IMG/VR virus record: IMGVR_UViG_3300005613_000008
Span: 62,001 to 126,000 of that record
Source: a virus
Reading direction: 5' to 3' (one strand)
Length of the DNA: 64,000 nt
The notes beneath the pieces were generated by a model. The model saw only the letters and a list, made by a program, of their open reading frames with translations. It was not told the origin of the DNA and did no database searches. Positions 40,989 to 49,901 of the stretch are shown here, one piece after another; the stretch's first letter is position 1, and each line of letters opens with the position of its first letter. The translations under genes and the position numbers were made by a program.

Positions 40989-41984
40989 ATGGCACAAAAA
41001 TTATTTGATGTAAGAAAGTATCAAGACGAAAGACCAACACTTGTGGATGGCTCAGATGCTCTTGCTAATCAAAGAGAACTAGTAATTTCTTTCTACCATG
41101 TACCTTCAGAAAGAAGTGTATTCTTTAAAGCTTTCATAACTGCTTTTTCCGAGACTTATAACTCCAACTTTACTCCAACTGAAGTCTTTGGTAGAACAGA
41201 TCCAATCTATCAGTATAAGAATACAACAAGAAAAATTTCTCTCACTTTTGAAGTTCCAGCAGCAAGTGAAGGCGAAGCATACGAAAATCTCGGCAGAGTC
41301 TCGGCACTTGAACAAATGTTGTATGCTTCATACACCGGAGATCCCAATAACGCTTTAAACATAACACAGGCTCCCCTTATTCGCTTAAAGGTAATGAACT
41401 TGTTACAGACTATTGGAAGAGAGCCCACCACAACAGGAGGGCAAGATTTATATTCTTTTTATGAATCGACTTCAAATTCTGATAGGGGGCTTCTTGGAAT
41501 CATAGATAACCTCTCGGTCAATCATAATATTGTTAGCGATGATGGTGTTTTTCATAAAGGAACAAATACGATTCTTCCAAAGAATATAGAACTAAGTATT
41601 GGATTTTCGCCTATTCATGAAACTACGATAGGGTGGGATGGCGATAAGAAACAAATCAACAATCTCTTTCCTTATAATGTTATCACGGAAGAAACAGAAT
41701 TAGGAAAAGACTCAGATGTATTACCAGCGTACAAAGAACAGGCTGAAAAAGAAAAAGCCGAAGAGCAAGCACGAAGAGTAAGACAACAACAAATTGATAG
41801 CGCAAAAGCACGCTATGGCGGCGTCTTAGGAAACATGAGAATGAACGCAGATGTTCGTAGAGCAGGGAGAGGTAATGATAAGGCTTTGAATAGATTGGGC
41901 GCAGGATCGGTGGCTGGTATTGAAGGTGCCGATGAGGCACTTAAAGAAGGCTTCGAAGGATACATTGAGGATTTCATCGAATGA
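40989..41984 (+). CDS. Baseplate tube-initiator protein (gp48/gp54-like)
   Basis: 331 residues. The N-terminal half has VFFKAFITAFSETYNSNFTPTEVFGRTDPIYQYKNTTRKISLTFEVPA, a block shared by T4-type baseplate tube-initiation proteins that cap the central hub and nucleate tube growth. The C-terminal third is a charged coiled coil (KEQAEKEKAEEQARRVRQQQ) followed by a Gly/Ala-rich tail. It lies directly after the tape measure and overlaps the LysM-like wedge gene by four bases. Confidence 0.75.
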   Translation: MAQKLFDVRKYQDERPTLVDGSDALANQRELVISFYHVPSERSVFFKAFITAFSETYNSNFTPTEVFGRTDPIYQYKNTTRKISLTFEVPAASEGEAYENLGRVSALEQMLYASYTGDPNNALNITQAPLIRLKVMNLLQTIGREPTTTGGQDLYSFYESTSNSDRGLLGIIDNLSVNHNIVSDDGVFHKGTNTILPKNIELSIGFSPIHETTIGWDGDKKQINNLFPYNVITEETELGKDSDVLPAYKEQAEKEKAEEQARRVRQQQIDSAKARYGGVLGNMRMNADVRRAGRGNDKALNRLGAGSVAGIEGADEALKEGFEGYIEDFIE

Positions 41985-42322
41985 GCGACATCAAAAACTT
42001 TACATCCACAACAATCATAAACGACACAGACTTTTACAGAGAGTTGCGTGAGCGTAGAGGCGTAAAACAAATAGAACAATTTACAACTCCACGCTTACGA
42101 CATCCAACTCTTGCAGACAGAGTGAGGATAAAGACTTCTACTCACATCTGGAAATACGGCGATAGATTCTACAATCTCGCACATCAATACTATGGTGATA
42201 CTCGTTATTGGTGGGTCATTGCTTGGTGGAATGGAGTTCCAACAGAAGCAGAGGCAAACACGGGCGATGTGCTTGAGATCCCAATAGATATTAGTGAAGC
42301 CTTATTGGCTTTAGGGGCGTGA
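41981..42322 (+). CDS. Baseplate wedge protein with LysM-like domain (gp53-like)
   Basis: 113 residues. The C-terminal ~60 residues (IWKYGDRFYNLAHQYYGDTRYWWVIAWWNGVPTEAEANTGDVLEIP) are a LysM-type fold with the GD...LA..YYGD...W.IA..N pattern and final IP, seen in gp53-like wedge proteins. The N-terminal 50 residues bind neighbouring baseplate proteins in T4; here they are basic and helical. ATGA overlap with the preceding gene. Confidence 0.75.
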   Translation: MSDIKNFTSTTIINDTDFYRELRERRGVKQIEQFTTPRLRHPTLADRVRIKTSTHIWKYGDRFYNLAHQYYGDTRYWWVIAWWNGVPTEAEANTGDVLEIPIDISEALLALGA

Positions 42323-42325
42323 TAG

Positions 42326-45300
42326 ATGGCTTGCTATGATCCAAGTAATCCTTTAAGTAAAGAAGAATTTGATGCTCTTTTTGAAAATGTTCATAAAGAT
42401 TCAAATAAATGGGATTCAGTTATTCAAAAGTATTCATCAGAGCAGCCAGATGGATTTCTTGAACAAGCTGCCGACTGGTTCTCTGACTCGTTCAGAGTAA
42501 GTGTAGAAGATATCCAAAAGCCAAACGAATTCATTCCGTGGATGAAAGATACAGGCAAACATTTAAAAATTAATACGTTTTATGCTGACTATTATAGAGA
42601 TGTCTTAAAGGATGGACGCTTTGGTTCTCCAAGTAGAATACCTTTTGAAAGAAGATATTCAAATATAGTATGTAATACAGGCAACGATTCACTTGAAAAC
42701 AAAATTTTAGAACTTTATGAAGAATCTGTATCAAGTTATTTAAACTCTGTTATCGAAAGTGATGAACAGGGTATCTTCGCTCAAAATACGGGATTAACAA
42801 GCGAACAGATTAGGGCTGCTTCCGAATCCAAAGAAGGTCGAGATGCCGCAGTGGCAGCATTAGATGACCAAAGAGATAGGTCTGATAAAAGAAAAGAAGA
42901 TATTAAAAAATCTTTATTTACTGACAGGGCAATTTACCAAGAGCAATGCTTTCTATTATCTCAGATAATAAAGCTAGTAGATTTAAAGCAAGACACCCAC
43001 ATTCCTAGACTGCCTTATACTGAATCTAAAATTTTTACCAAAGTATCACCTCCACTAAAATCAGAAATAGATGTCAATGCAAACTCGCCAATCTTGGTTG
43101 CAGATCAGCCTTTTGGCTTCATAAACAGAATGACCCAAGTTGCTCATTCAAAAAAACTCTTTAATTTAACAACAGATAAAATTTCCTCTCTTGTGCCATC
43201 AATCAAACTTTACAAAGTTGAAACAGATAGTAAAACAGGTAAAGATGTGGGATTTGTAGAAATCGAATTCGACTCTAATCCTGCTATAAAATCTTATGCT
43301 GGAGAGCGCAGCGCACTTGACTTGTTTAAAGATAAGAGAAAGAGAGGTTTGGGTGTAGGCTTAAAAGACTTTAGTTTTACTTTTCACGGTTCTGACCCAT
43401 TTGCAGCTAAAAAAGCAATTCTAGCTAAGCTATCTATTTTTGCAACAAGTTTTGGCGACTTGATTCAAAATAGAGTCGGTACTTATAAAGCTATCTCTAA
43501 GGATTCTGAACAAACAAACATAAATTCACAATACAAATTTGCCGATCTTGCTCTCAAAACCGGAAAGACACCTGAAGACTTAAGAACAAACTTATCAAAA
43601 ATACAAAAAGATAATTTGGACAAACTCAACTTTAGGCTAAAAGCAGTTCTTGGCTGGGCTATCCCACAAGATGCTCGTTTTACATCTGAGGAACGAGACG
43701 CAATAAACGATTCTTTTGTCAATATCAATCTTACACCAACAACCCATGATTTCAGCTTTGATGAAATGGGCGGTGTTACATTTACAATAAATTATCTTGC
43801 TTACATCGAAGACTATTTCAACAATCCGTCTTTTAATATTTTTTCATCCAGCGGTATAGAGCTAAACAGAGTTGGTAGAAAGTTATTTTATGAATTTTTG
43901 AGTAATCAGAAATGCGATGACAACACAATCCAGCAAGTTAAAGAGCAAGACGCTCCTCTTATCCAAGCAGAGAAGGGGCTCTCTTTATCGAAGATTGTAA
44001 GACAATTGAGCTATCAAAACAAGATTCTTTACTATAATTTGACTTACGATCAAATCAACCAATTTCTTAGAACTGGCAAATTTACTGGGTCGCCTCCTGA
44101 GCCAAAGATAGATAATGAGAGCGATACTACAGCAATAAGACAAGCTTTCAAGACACAACTAAATGATTCCGGCATCAACGATGAGAAATTGATACAAAAT
44201 CTACAAATTTCTTTAACTTCAACTTCTCGTGATAGAAACAAAATCTCATTCTTTTATGTCTCAGATTTAATTGATGTTATTATGCAAAATATCGATAAAA
44301 GCTTGAATGAGATCAGCGAGAAACTTAAGGACTCCACCAAAGAAGCACTCAATTATTATCAAAATGCAGGCTCATCTACAACCAACCTAGCTACAACGAT
44401 TCAAACTTCTTTAAATGAGTTTATAGAAAGTAGTGAAAAAAGTTCTTCTGTTGCAAAAGAGACAGAAAGGTTACTAAAAGCAAAAGAACAGTTTAAAAAA
44501 CTAAGAATTGTTCTTGGACCAATGGAGATTACAGATCCATTTGATAAATCAAAGATAAGATTTTGTTCTATTGGGGATATTCCCATATCTCTGAATTATT
44601 TCATAGAGTTTATGACTGAGAAGATGTTAAGCAAAGATTTAGCCTATTACCCAATAACTAACTTTATCAAAGATCTAACAAGTGACTTAATACGAAACTT
44701 TATCAATAGTGACGGCTGTTTCTCTTTCAATACAAAACAGAGAGTTAGATTAAACAGTTCTGTAATTTCTGCATTTGCTAGATCAGATAAAGCTAGAAAA
44801 GAAGGAGAAGACGACTTAACTTACTTTATTAGATCTAATCCAAAAACAATCGGAAAAAATGGAATCTTCAATGTTCCAACAGCAATGCAGAAAGGATTAA
44901 AACCAGTTTTGCAAGTCGCAGGTCCAAGCAGAAGCCCATTAAGCTTATTACAGCCTGAACGTGAATTTAACTATTACGTTTTTTATGCAGGAAGAGCATA
45001 CCCAACAGAGTTTATGACTGGCGATGAAGAAAAAGACGCAAAAAGTGGCATTTTTCACTACATTTTAGGCAAAGATAGAGGATTGGTTAAAAACATAACT
45101 CTAGATAAAACAGATCAGCCCGGTCTCAAAGAACTTCGCTTTGAACAAGAAGGCTATGATGGCTTAACTCAGCTAAGAGAAGTTTATAATGCTAATATCG
45201 ATTGTTTTCTCAACCCACACACATTTCCGGGTACATACATCTATATTGATCCAAAGGGGTTCTCGCCAGAAGCAGGAATAAATTATACTCAGTTTGGAAT

Positions 45301-45613
45301 TGGTGGCTATTACATGATTACAAGATCTGAACACTCTATTGGTTTAGGCAAAGCAGATACTAAAATCGTTGCTAAATGGGTTGCCGATTCGACGGGAATG
45401 AGACCCGAAGAGCAAAATAGACCTGATGTCTCTGAAGAAGAAGATAAGCCTAAGAAGTGTGCAGTTCAGAAAAGACAATCTTCTTTCGCCGAAAGATTAG
45501 AAAAAGAATTAGTTATAGATAGTGCTGGAGATGCTGCCCTACTTGTAGTCGCAACCCCTGTTGGGTTTGTTGCTAATGCAATTGTTAAAGCAGCAATTGG
45601 TGGAGATGAATAA
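42326..45613 (+). CDS. Large baseplate structural protein
   Basis: 1095 residues with no transmembrane segment or enzymatic motif. The C-terminal region (residues ~880-1040) has YVFYAGRAYPTEFM, LKELRFEQEGYDGLTQLREVYNANIDC and GTYIYIDPKGFSP, which reads like a hub or tail-tip protein surface found in large marine myophages. Helical, charged linkers separate several beta-rich parts. In T4 the region after the tape measure encodes hub and wedge proteins, so a large hub or wedge subunit is the best positional guess. Ends one base into the next gene. Confidence 0.6.
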   Translation: MACYDPSNPLSKEEFDALFENVHKDSNKWDSVIQKYSSEQPDGFLEQAADWFSDSFRVSVEDIQKPNEFIPWMKDTGKHLKINTFYADYYRDVLKDGRFGSPSRIPFERRYSNIVCNTGNDSLENKILELYEESVSSYLNSVIESDEQGIFAQNTGLTSEQIRAASESKEGRDAAVAALDDQRDRSDKRKEDIKKSLFTDRAIYQEQCFLLSQIIKLVDLKQDTHIPRLPYTESKIFTKVSPPLKSEIDVNANSPILVADQPFGFINRMTQVAHSKKLFNLTTDKISSLVPSIKLYKVETDSKTGKDVGFVEIEFDSNPAIKSYAGERSALDLFKDKRKRGLGVGLKDFSFTFHGSDPFAAKKAILAKLSIFATSFGDLIQNRVGTYKAISKDSEQTNINSQYKFADLALKTGKTPEDLRTNLSKIQKDNLDKLNFRLKAVLGWAIPQDARFTSEERDAINDSFVNINLTPTTHDFSFDEMGGVTFTINYLAYIEDYFNNPSFNIFSSSGIELNRVGRKLFYEFLSNQKCDDNTIQQVKEQDAPLIQAEKGLSLSKIVRQLSYQNKILYYNLTYDQINQFLRTGKFTGSPPEPKIDNESDTTAIRQAFKTQLNDSGINDEKLIQNLQISLTSTSRDRNKISFFYVSDLIDVIMQNIDKSLNEISEKLKDSTKEALNYYQNAGSSTTNLATTIQTSLNEFIESSEKSSSVAKETERLLKAKEQFKKLRIVLGPMEITDPFDKSKIRFCSIGDIPISLNYFIEFMTEKMLSKDLAYYPITNFIKDLTSDLIRNFINSDGCFSFNTKQRVRLNSSVISAFARSDKARKEGEDDLTYFIRSNPKTIGKNGIFNVPTAMQKGLKPVLQVAGPSRSPLSLLQPEREFNYYVFYAGRAYPTEFMTGDEEKDAKSGIFHYILGKDRGLVKNITLDKTDQPGLKELRFEQEGYDGLTQLREVYNANIDCFLNPHTFPGTYIYIDPKGFSPEAGINYTQFGIGGYYMITRSEHSIGLGKADTKIVAKWVADSTGMRPEEQNRPDVSEEEDKPKKCAVQKRQSSFAERLEKELVIDSAGDAALLVVATPVGFVANAIVKAAIGGDE

Positions 45614-46791
45614 TGTCAACATTCTACAAAGATAGTAATAACGAATCTTCACTTCTTTTGTTTAATAAGACAATAGTTTATAAATCTGAAGTTTTAAAAA
45701 CAGACTACCCAAACTTGATTGATTTTACATTTGCCGAAAAAGCTTTATATGGAAAAACAAGTAGAAATTTTATTCCTATTGTTTCAAATCCAAATCTTAT
45801 AACATTCAAAAACTTTAGATCTTCAGCAGATCCAAGACAAAGACTACAGGCAATAGGGTTTGTAGTAGATGCTTTTGAAGCATTAGCGCAGCAGTTTAAG
45901 AAAGCAGAACAGTCAGGCAAGATCTATTCCGATGATCCTTATCTTACTAATCTAAAGGTTTATAAAAGCTATAAAAATAATAGAACAAACTATCAATCTT
46001 ATCAAGTTAATTTTATCAATGCTCTCAAAACAAATATGAATGTTAATAACATTTATAACTTTCAAACTTTCATAAAAGAACTCCTTACCACAGTTTCTAT
46101 TGTAACAAGAAGCTACCCAATGTCAATGCCTGCTTATACAAAAAGTCGCTTAAATAGTCTTACAAATACAGGTCTTGCTCTTGAGATTGCCGATGAACCC
46201 TATGATAACGACGATCAAAAAATATCACAGTTCGTAAACAGCAAGAATTGGGAGTTCTATGTAAATGCTTGTAACTCTTACGGATTTATGATCGATATCA
46301 ATGCTCCTTGGCGTTTGATCGCAGATCTTGACTCGGAAGCGATGATAGGTTATGCTACTACTTATGGATTCAATTCAACGGATTTTGTTTTGGCATTAGG
46401 TTTTCAAACAACTCACAACTCATATTTCAATGACTTGCCGAGACAATTACTCAGTCTTTACAATGAGTTAGTGCCAACACATATACCAACTTACACAGAA
46501 TGTGGTTCCAAGATTATAACAACAGAGCGCTATACTATCGAGAGTCTGAAGGAAAAGTTCTCAAATGATTTCTTTTTGAAGTTTTATTTTGATCTCAGGT
46601 TCTCGGAAGAAGAGAATCAGTTCAATGTAACAGAGAAACAGAGGATCGTGAAGGATTGTCTTCAGATCTCCAAGGCACAAGACAATACCACAGCCATAGG
46701 TCGCTTTGAACGTTTTGTCAATCAACCATTTGACTACAGAGGATCCTTGAGTTATCTTAACAAGGCAAGAAAACTACGAGAGGACACATGA
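45613..46791 (+). CDS. Baseplate-associated structural protein
   Basis: 392 residues, soluble. The sequence is rich in Asn, Tyr and Phe (YKSYKNNRTNYQSYQVNFINALKTNMNVNNIYNFQTF) with no known motif. It is the last gene of the tail block and ends in an ATGA overlap with the DNA polymerase, so translation of the two is probably coupled. A structural role is inferred only from its neighbours. Confidence 0.5.
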   Translation: MSTFYKDSNNESSLLLFNKTIVYKSEVLKTDYPNLIDFTFAEKALYGKTSRNFIPIVSNPNLITFKNFRSSADPRQRLQAIGFVVDAFEALAQQFKKAEQSGKIYSDDPYLTNLKVYKSYKNNRTNYQSYQVNFINALKTNMNVNNIYNFQTFIKELLTTVSIVTRSYPMSMPAYTKSRLNSLTNTGLALEIADEPYDNDDQKISQFVNSKNWEFYVNACNSYGFMIDINAPWRLIADLDSEAMIGYATTYGFNSTDFVLALGFQTTHNSYFNDLPRQLLSLYNELVPTHIPTYTECGSKIITTERYTIESLKEKFSNDFFLKFYFDLRFSEEENQFNVTEKQRIVKDCLQISKAQDNTTAIGRFERFVNQPFDYRGSLSYLNKARKLREDT

Positions 46792-47978
46792 TTTTCCAAA
46801 CACTTGACGACAAGTCGGAATGTGTTGGTGTTTATGTTGACGGAAAGCTTCACTTTGACAGCATCCCCGATGGTTTGACCAAGACATGGAAGTACACTGG
46901 CTCTGTGCAGGACGATGCAATCGAGTATGCTTGGCTCTACACAGGAGGAAAGAACCTTCAAGAAGCTTGTTCTGATGACCTCAAACAAGAACTAACTGAG
47001 ATCCAGAAAACATTCAAAGCTTATATGAAATCATTTCAGATCGCCAAGATAAACCTCCGAGATAACTGTTTCTTTGATCTCGTTCCCTCGGACTTTCTAA
47101 TGGAATTCTGCGAGATTCGTAATAAGATCACGGAACATGTTTTCAGCACTTATGAGAAGCCAGAAAATTACGATCACCTTGACCGTGTTTATAAGCTTCT
47201 TCACAAGATTCATTATCAGAAATTGGAGATCAATGTGGATGGTTGCCGCAACCTTATGACGAACACAAGCGACCGAGAAGACATCAAGGTGCTTGTAAAA
47301 AATAAGTCACACTATGTTGACTATAATCTTTTTGGAACGGTTACGGGGCGTCTCACAACCAATAGAACAAGTAATCCTATCTTGACTATGAAATCCAAGT
47401 TCCGCTCCCTAATCAAACCAACGAACGACTGGTTTGTGTCTCTTGATTACAACGGAGCAGAGGTTAGAACTTTTTTGGCTCTCTCGGGGCACGAACAGCC
47501 GCAGGAAGATATTCATCTTTGGAATATGCGGCACCTTTACGCAAACACACCAATCGATCGTGACGAAGCTAAGGTGATGTTCTTCTCTGCATTCTACAAC
47601 AACAACGATATGAGTCTAAACGGCTCTATCTACGACAGAGAGAAGGTTCTGACCGAGAACTATAAAGACAATAAAATTAAAACTCCTTTTGGGAGGACGG
47701 TTGAGGTAGATGAGAGAAAAGCTTTCAGCTATCTTATTCAGAGCACAACTGCTGACACCACTCTCGAACGTGCAGTAGAGTTAGATAGGATTCTTAGAAG
47801 TACAAAATCTCATGTTGCGTTCATTGTTCATGACGAGATTGTTCTGGATATTCATGAAGACGATAAATATCTGATTCCAGAACTAAAAGAGGTATTCCAG
47901 AACAACAAACTTGGTAGTTTTATGGCTAATATAAAGGCAGGTAAGACTTATGGAGATATGAAGGAATTGAAGCTATGA
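46788..47978 (+). CDS. Family A DNA polymerase, compact form
   Basis: 396 residues. Motif A: SLDYNGAEVRTFLAL (~222); motif B region: RDEAKVMFFSAFYN (~260), keeping the R-x3-K-x3-F pattern but with Ser and Asn instead of the usual Gly residues; motif C: IVHDEIVLDI (~346). About 200 residues N-terminal to motif A contain no visible 3'-5' exonuclease motifs, so proofreading would have to come from another protein. It works with helicase, primase and SSB encoded nearby. ATGA overlaps at both ends tie it to a structural gene upstream and a tubulin-like gene downstream. Confidence 0.85.
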   Translation: MIFQTLDDKSECVGVYVDGKLHFDSIPDGLTKTWKYTGSVQDDAIEYAWLYTGGKNLQEACSDDLKQELTEIQKTFKAYMKSFQIAKINLRDNCFFDLVPSDFLMEFCEIRNKITEHVFSTYEKPENYDHLDRVYKLLHKIHYQKLEINVDGCRNLMTNTSDREDIKVLVKNKSHYVDYNLFGTVTGRLTTNRTSNPILTMKSKFRSLIKPTNDWFVSLDYNGAEVRTFLALSGHEQPQEDIHLWNMRHLYANTPIDRDEAKVMFFSAFYNNNDMSLNGSIYDREKVLTENYKDNKIKTPFGRTVEVDERKAFSYLIQSTTADTTLERAVELDRILRSTKSHVAFIVHDEIVLDIHEDDKYLIPELKEVFQNNKLGSFMANIKAGKTYGDMKELKL

Positions 47979-48838
47979 TTTCGCTGATAGGCATAGGCGA
48001 AGCAGGCTGCAATGTGGTATCTCTGTTCGAGAACCATAAAGAATATAATTGTTTTCTATTCTCGGAAGGACAGGAGAATACAAAATACACGAGAAAACTA
48101 TCAAAAGTGACTAAAGCAGAAGATTGTGAGGAACAGGCACCTGACTTATCTTCTTACAAGACACTTTCGGCAATCCAAGAGAGGGTGCAAGTTTTTCTTT
48201 GCGGGTCTTCATTTTCCGCAAACTATACACTTGCTATCTTACAGCAAATAAGAGACAGAAAAATAGACATTTTCTACATTAGACCCGATGTAGATCTCTT
48301 AATTGGAGAGTTACGGCTACAAGAGCGAGCAATTTTTGGTATTTTACAGGAATATGCTCGCTCCGGTTTATTCAATAGTATCACTATTTTCTCCAATCCA
48401 GAAATTGAAAAGACAATAGGCGAGATCCCAATAAAAAAATACTTTGAGGCTATCAACAAGAGTATTTATTATGCTGTTCATTACTTAAATGTATTCGATC
48501 ACACAACACCGATCGTAGGCAACTTGACAAAGCCCTCAGAAGTGCAGAGAATCCGCTCTGTAGGTGTGGTTTCAGTAGATAAATTAAGTGAACAATGGTA
48601 CTACAAAATGCAGGAAGATCGCGATGTAGCGTACTATTTATGTATAGCGACAAGCCGCTTGGAAACGGACGGAAAACTCCATTCCCGAGTGGTTGAGAGC
48701 CTAAAAAGTAAACCCCGAAACGCATTTAAAAATGTGACTTATGGAATCTATGAGTCACCCTATGAAAGCGACTTCGGATTCTGCGTTGCTCACACAAATT
48801 TCATCCAAGGACAAAAAATACTTGACAGCACAGACTGA
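47975..48838 (+). CDS. Divergent tubulin/FtsZ-like protein
   Basis: 287 residues. The N-terminus ISLIGIGEAGCNVVSLFENH matches the first nucleotide loop of FtsZ (IGVGxxGxNxV). At 73-85, VFLCGSSFSANYT stands where FtsZ has the GGGTGTG loop, so the glycines are largely lost and GTP binding may be weak or absent. The rest is alpha/beta with no further motif seen. It is clearly different from the GTPase at 8891, and the two could be partners, with this one regulatory. Coupled by ATGA to the DNA polymerase, so a replication-linked role is possible. Confidence 0.55.
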   Translation: MISLIGIGEAGCNVVSLFENHKEYNCFLFSEGQENTKYTRKLSKVTKAEDCEEQAPDLSSYKTLSAIQERVQVFLCGSSFSANYTLAILQQIRDRKIDIFYIRPDVDLLIGELRLQERAIFGILQEYARSGLFNSITIFSNPEIEKTIGEIPIKKYFEAINKSIYYAVHYLNVFDHTTPIVGNLTKPSEVQRIRSVGVVSVDKLSEQWYYKMQEDRDVAYYLCIATSRLETDGKLHSRVVESLKSKPRNAFKNVTYGIYESPYESDFGFCVAHTNFIQGQKILDSTD

Positions 48839-48850
48839 TCACGTTACCTT
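48822..48850 (+). promoter_or_regulatory. Promoter P1 of the SSB gene, TTGACA-17-TACCTT
   Basis: -35 at 48822-48827 overlaps the end of the previous gene; -10 at 48845-48850 is preceded by GT. First of two tandem promoters in this leader. Confidence 0.6.
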
Positions 48851-48898
48851 ATAACTTGAGCAAGGGGAAGCTCTCAGACATACCCCAGGAAAATACGC

Positions 48899-48927
48899 TT
48901 GACAGGACTTGGAGAGCGTGTTACATT
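48899..48927 (+). promoter_or_regulatory. Promoter P2 of the SSB gene, TTGACA-17-TACATT
   Basis: -35 at 48899-48904 and -10 at 48922-48927 with GT before the -10. It lies 77 bases after P1 and would give a leader of about 45 bases before the SSB start. Confidence 0.65.
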
Positions 48928-48978
48928 CAGATGGTGAGGAACGCTCATCATACTATAGCCCAACAAAAGGAGATTATT

Positions 48979-49746
48979 ATGGGAATCAATATGGAACTAA
49001 TGCGGAAGAAGCTAGCCACACTTCGTGGCGAGGGTGGAGGCGACCGCACCTCTGTCTGGTTCAAGCCGGATGAGGGCGACACGGACATTCGTATCGTCCC
49101 GACTGCTGACGGTGATCCACTAAAGGAGATTTTCTTCCACTATAACATTGAGGGACACAAGGCAGGTATTATGTGTCCAAAGCGAAACTTCGGTGAAGAG
49201 TGCGCTATCTGTGACTTTGCGTCCAAGCTTTGGCGTGATGGAACCGAAAACAACGATGAGGAAACAAAGAAACTTGCTAAGTCTCTCTTTGTTCGCACTC
49301 GTTACTTCTCGCCAGTAGTTGTTCGTGGTCTAGAATCCGAGGGTGTAAAGGTCTACGGCTACGGCAAGACCGCTTACGAACTCCTACTCGGTTACATTCT
49401 TGACCCGGAGTATGGCGATATTACTGATGTAAAGGAAGGTACTGACATCACGATTACCTACACCAAGCCTACCCGCCCTGGCGCTTACCCGCAAACCAAC
49501 ATGAAGATGCGCCGTAACACCAGCGGTCTTCTTGAAGACGCAGACGCAATCCCTGGTCTGCTACAGAATATGCCGGACATTGATGGTCTGTTCACCCGCC
49601 ATAGTTCAAGTGAGGTTTCTGCAATCCTTGATTCTATGCTATCAGGCGATAGCTCCGCAGAGTCTCGTTCTCGCGAGACTACTCAGTACAACAGCAATCA
49701 GACCTCAAATGTCGATAAGGCATTCAATGAACTAATGGCTGGCTAG
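48979..49746 (+). CDS. Single-stranded DNA-binding protein (gp32-like)
   Basis: 255 residues from the ATG after AAAAGGAG; an upstream in-frame TTG gives a longer version that would extend back past promoter P2 and is rejected. The N-terminus (MELMRKKLATLRGEGGG) resembles the gp32 cooperativity helix. The OB-fold region has VWFKPDEGDTDIRIVP and a zinc finger HKAGIMCPKRNFGEECAICDF as in gp32. The C-terminal tail is Ser/Asn-rich and ends in FNELMAG, giving a protein-interaction tail. It coats ssDNA for polymerase, helicase and RecA. Followed by a strong terminator. Confidence 0.85.
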   Translation: MGINMELMRKKLATLRGEGGGDRTSVWFKPDEGDTDIRIVPTADGDPLKEIFFHYNIEGHKAGIMCPKRNFGEECAICDFASKLWRDGTENNDEETKKLAKSLFVRTRYFSPVVVRGLESEGVKVYGYGKTAYELLLGYILDPEYGDITDVKEGTDITITYTKPTRPGAYPQTNMKMRRNTSGLLEDADAIPGLLQNMPDIDGLFTRHSSSEVSAILDSMLSGDSSAESRSRETTQYNSNQTSNVDKAFNELMAG

Positions 49747-49768
49747 TAAAAGCGTATTGCTCCAATCG

Positions 49769-49798
49769 CCCCCACCCCTAAAAAGGTGGGGGTTTTTG
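49769..49798 (+). terminator. Rho-independent terminator after the SSB gene
   Basis: CCCCCACC-CCTAAAAA-GGTGGGGG followed by TTTTTG. The recA -35 starts two bases later. Confidence 0.9.
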
Positions 49799-49799
49799 T

Positions 49800-49828
49800 T
49801 TGCACTTTTCCTTTTGCTGTGTTATAAT
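49800..49828 (+). promoter_or_regulatory. Sigma70 promoter of recA/uvsX, TTGCAC-17-TATAAT
   Basis: A consensus -10 with GT before it and a 17-base spacer. The -35 is weaker than in the other early promoters. A GAGC-TTCG-GCTC hairpin lies at the expected transcript 5' end (49836-49847). Confidence 0.78.
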
Positions 49829-49835
49829 TACTACT

Positions 49836-49847
49836 GAGCTTCGGCTC
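49836..49847 (+). promoter_or_regulatory. 5'-end UUCG tetraloop hairpin in the recA leader
   Basis: GAGC-TTCG-GCTC starts about 7 bases after the -10 hexamer, so the transcript would begin with, or right before, this hairpin. Such 5' stems protect mRNA from RNase E. The rest of the leader is A-rich and unstructured up to AAGGAG before the ATG. Confidence 0.5.
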
Positions 49848-49901
49848 GAAATTAAAGAAAAATAAAGTAAAGAAAAGTTAAATTAAATCAAGGAGAAATA
49901 T

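Noticed and set aside
48856-48978. N-terminal extension of the SSB protein from an upstream in-frame TTG
   Set aside because: It would be translated across the second promoter, and the gp32-like sequence begins at the ATG at 48979 with AAAAGGAG.
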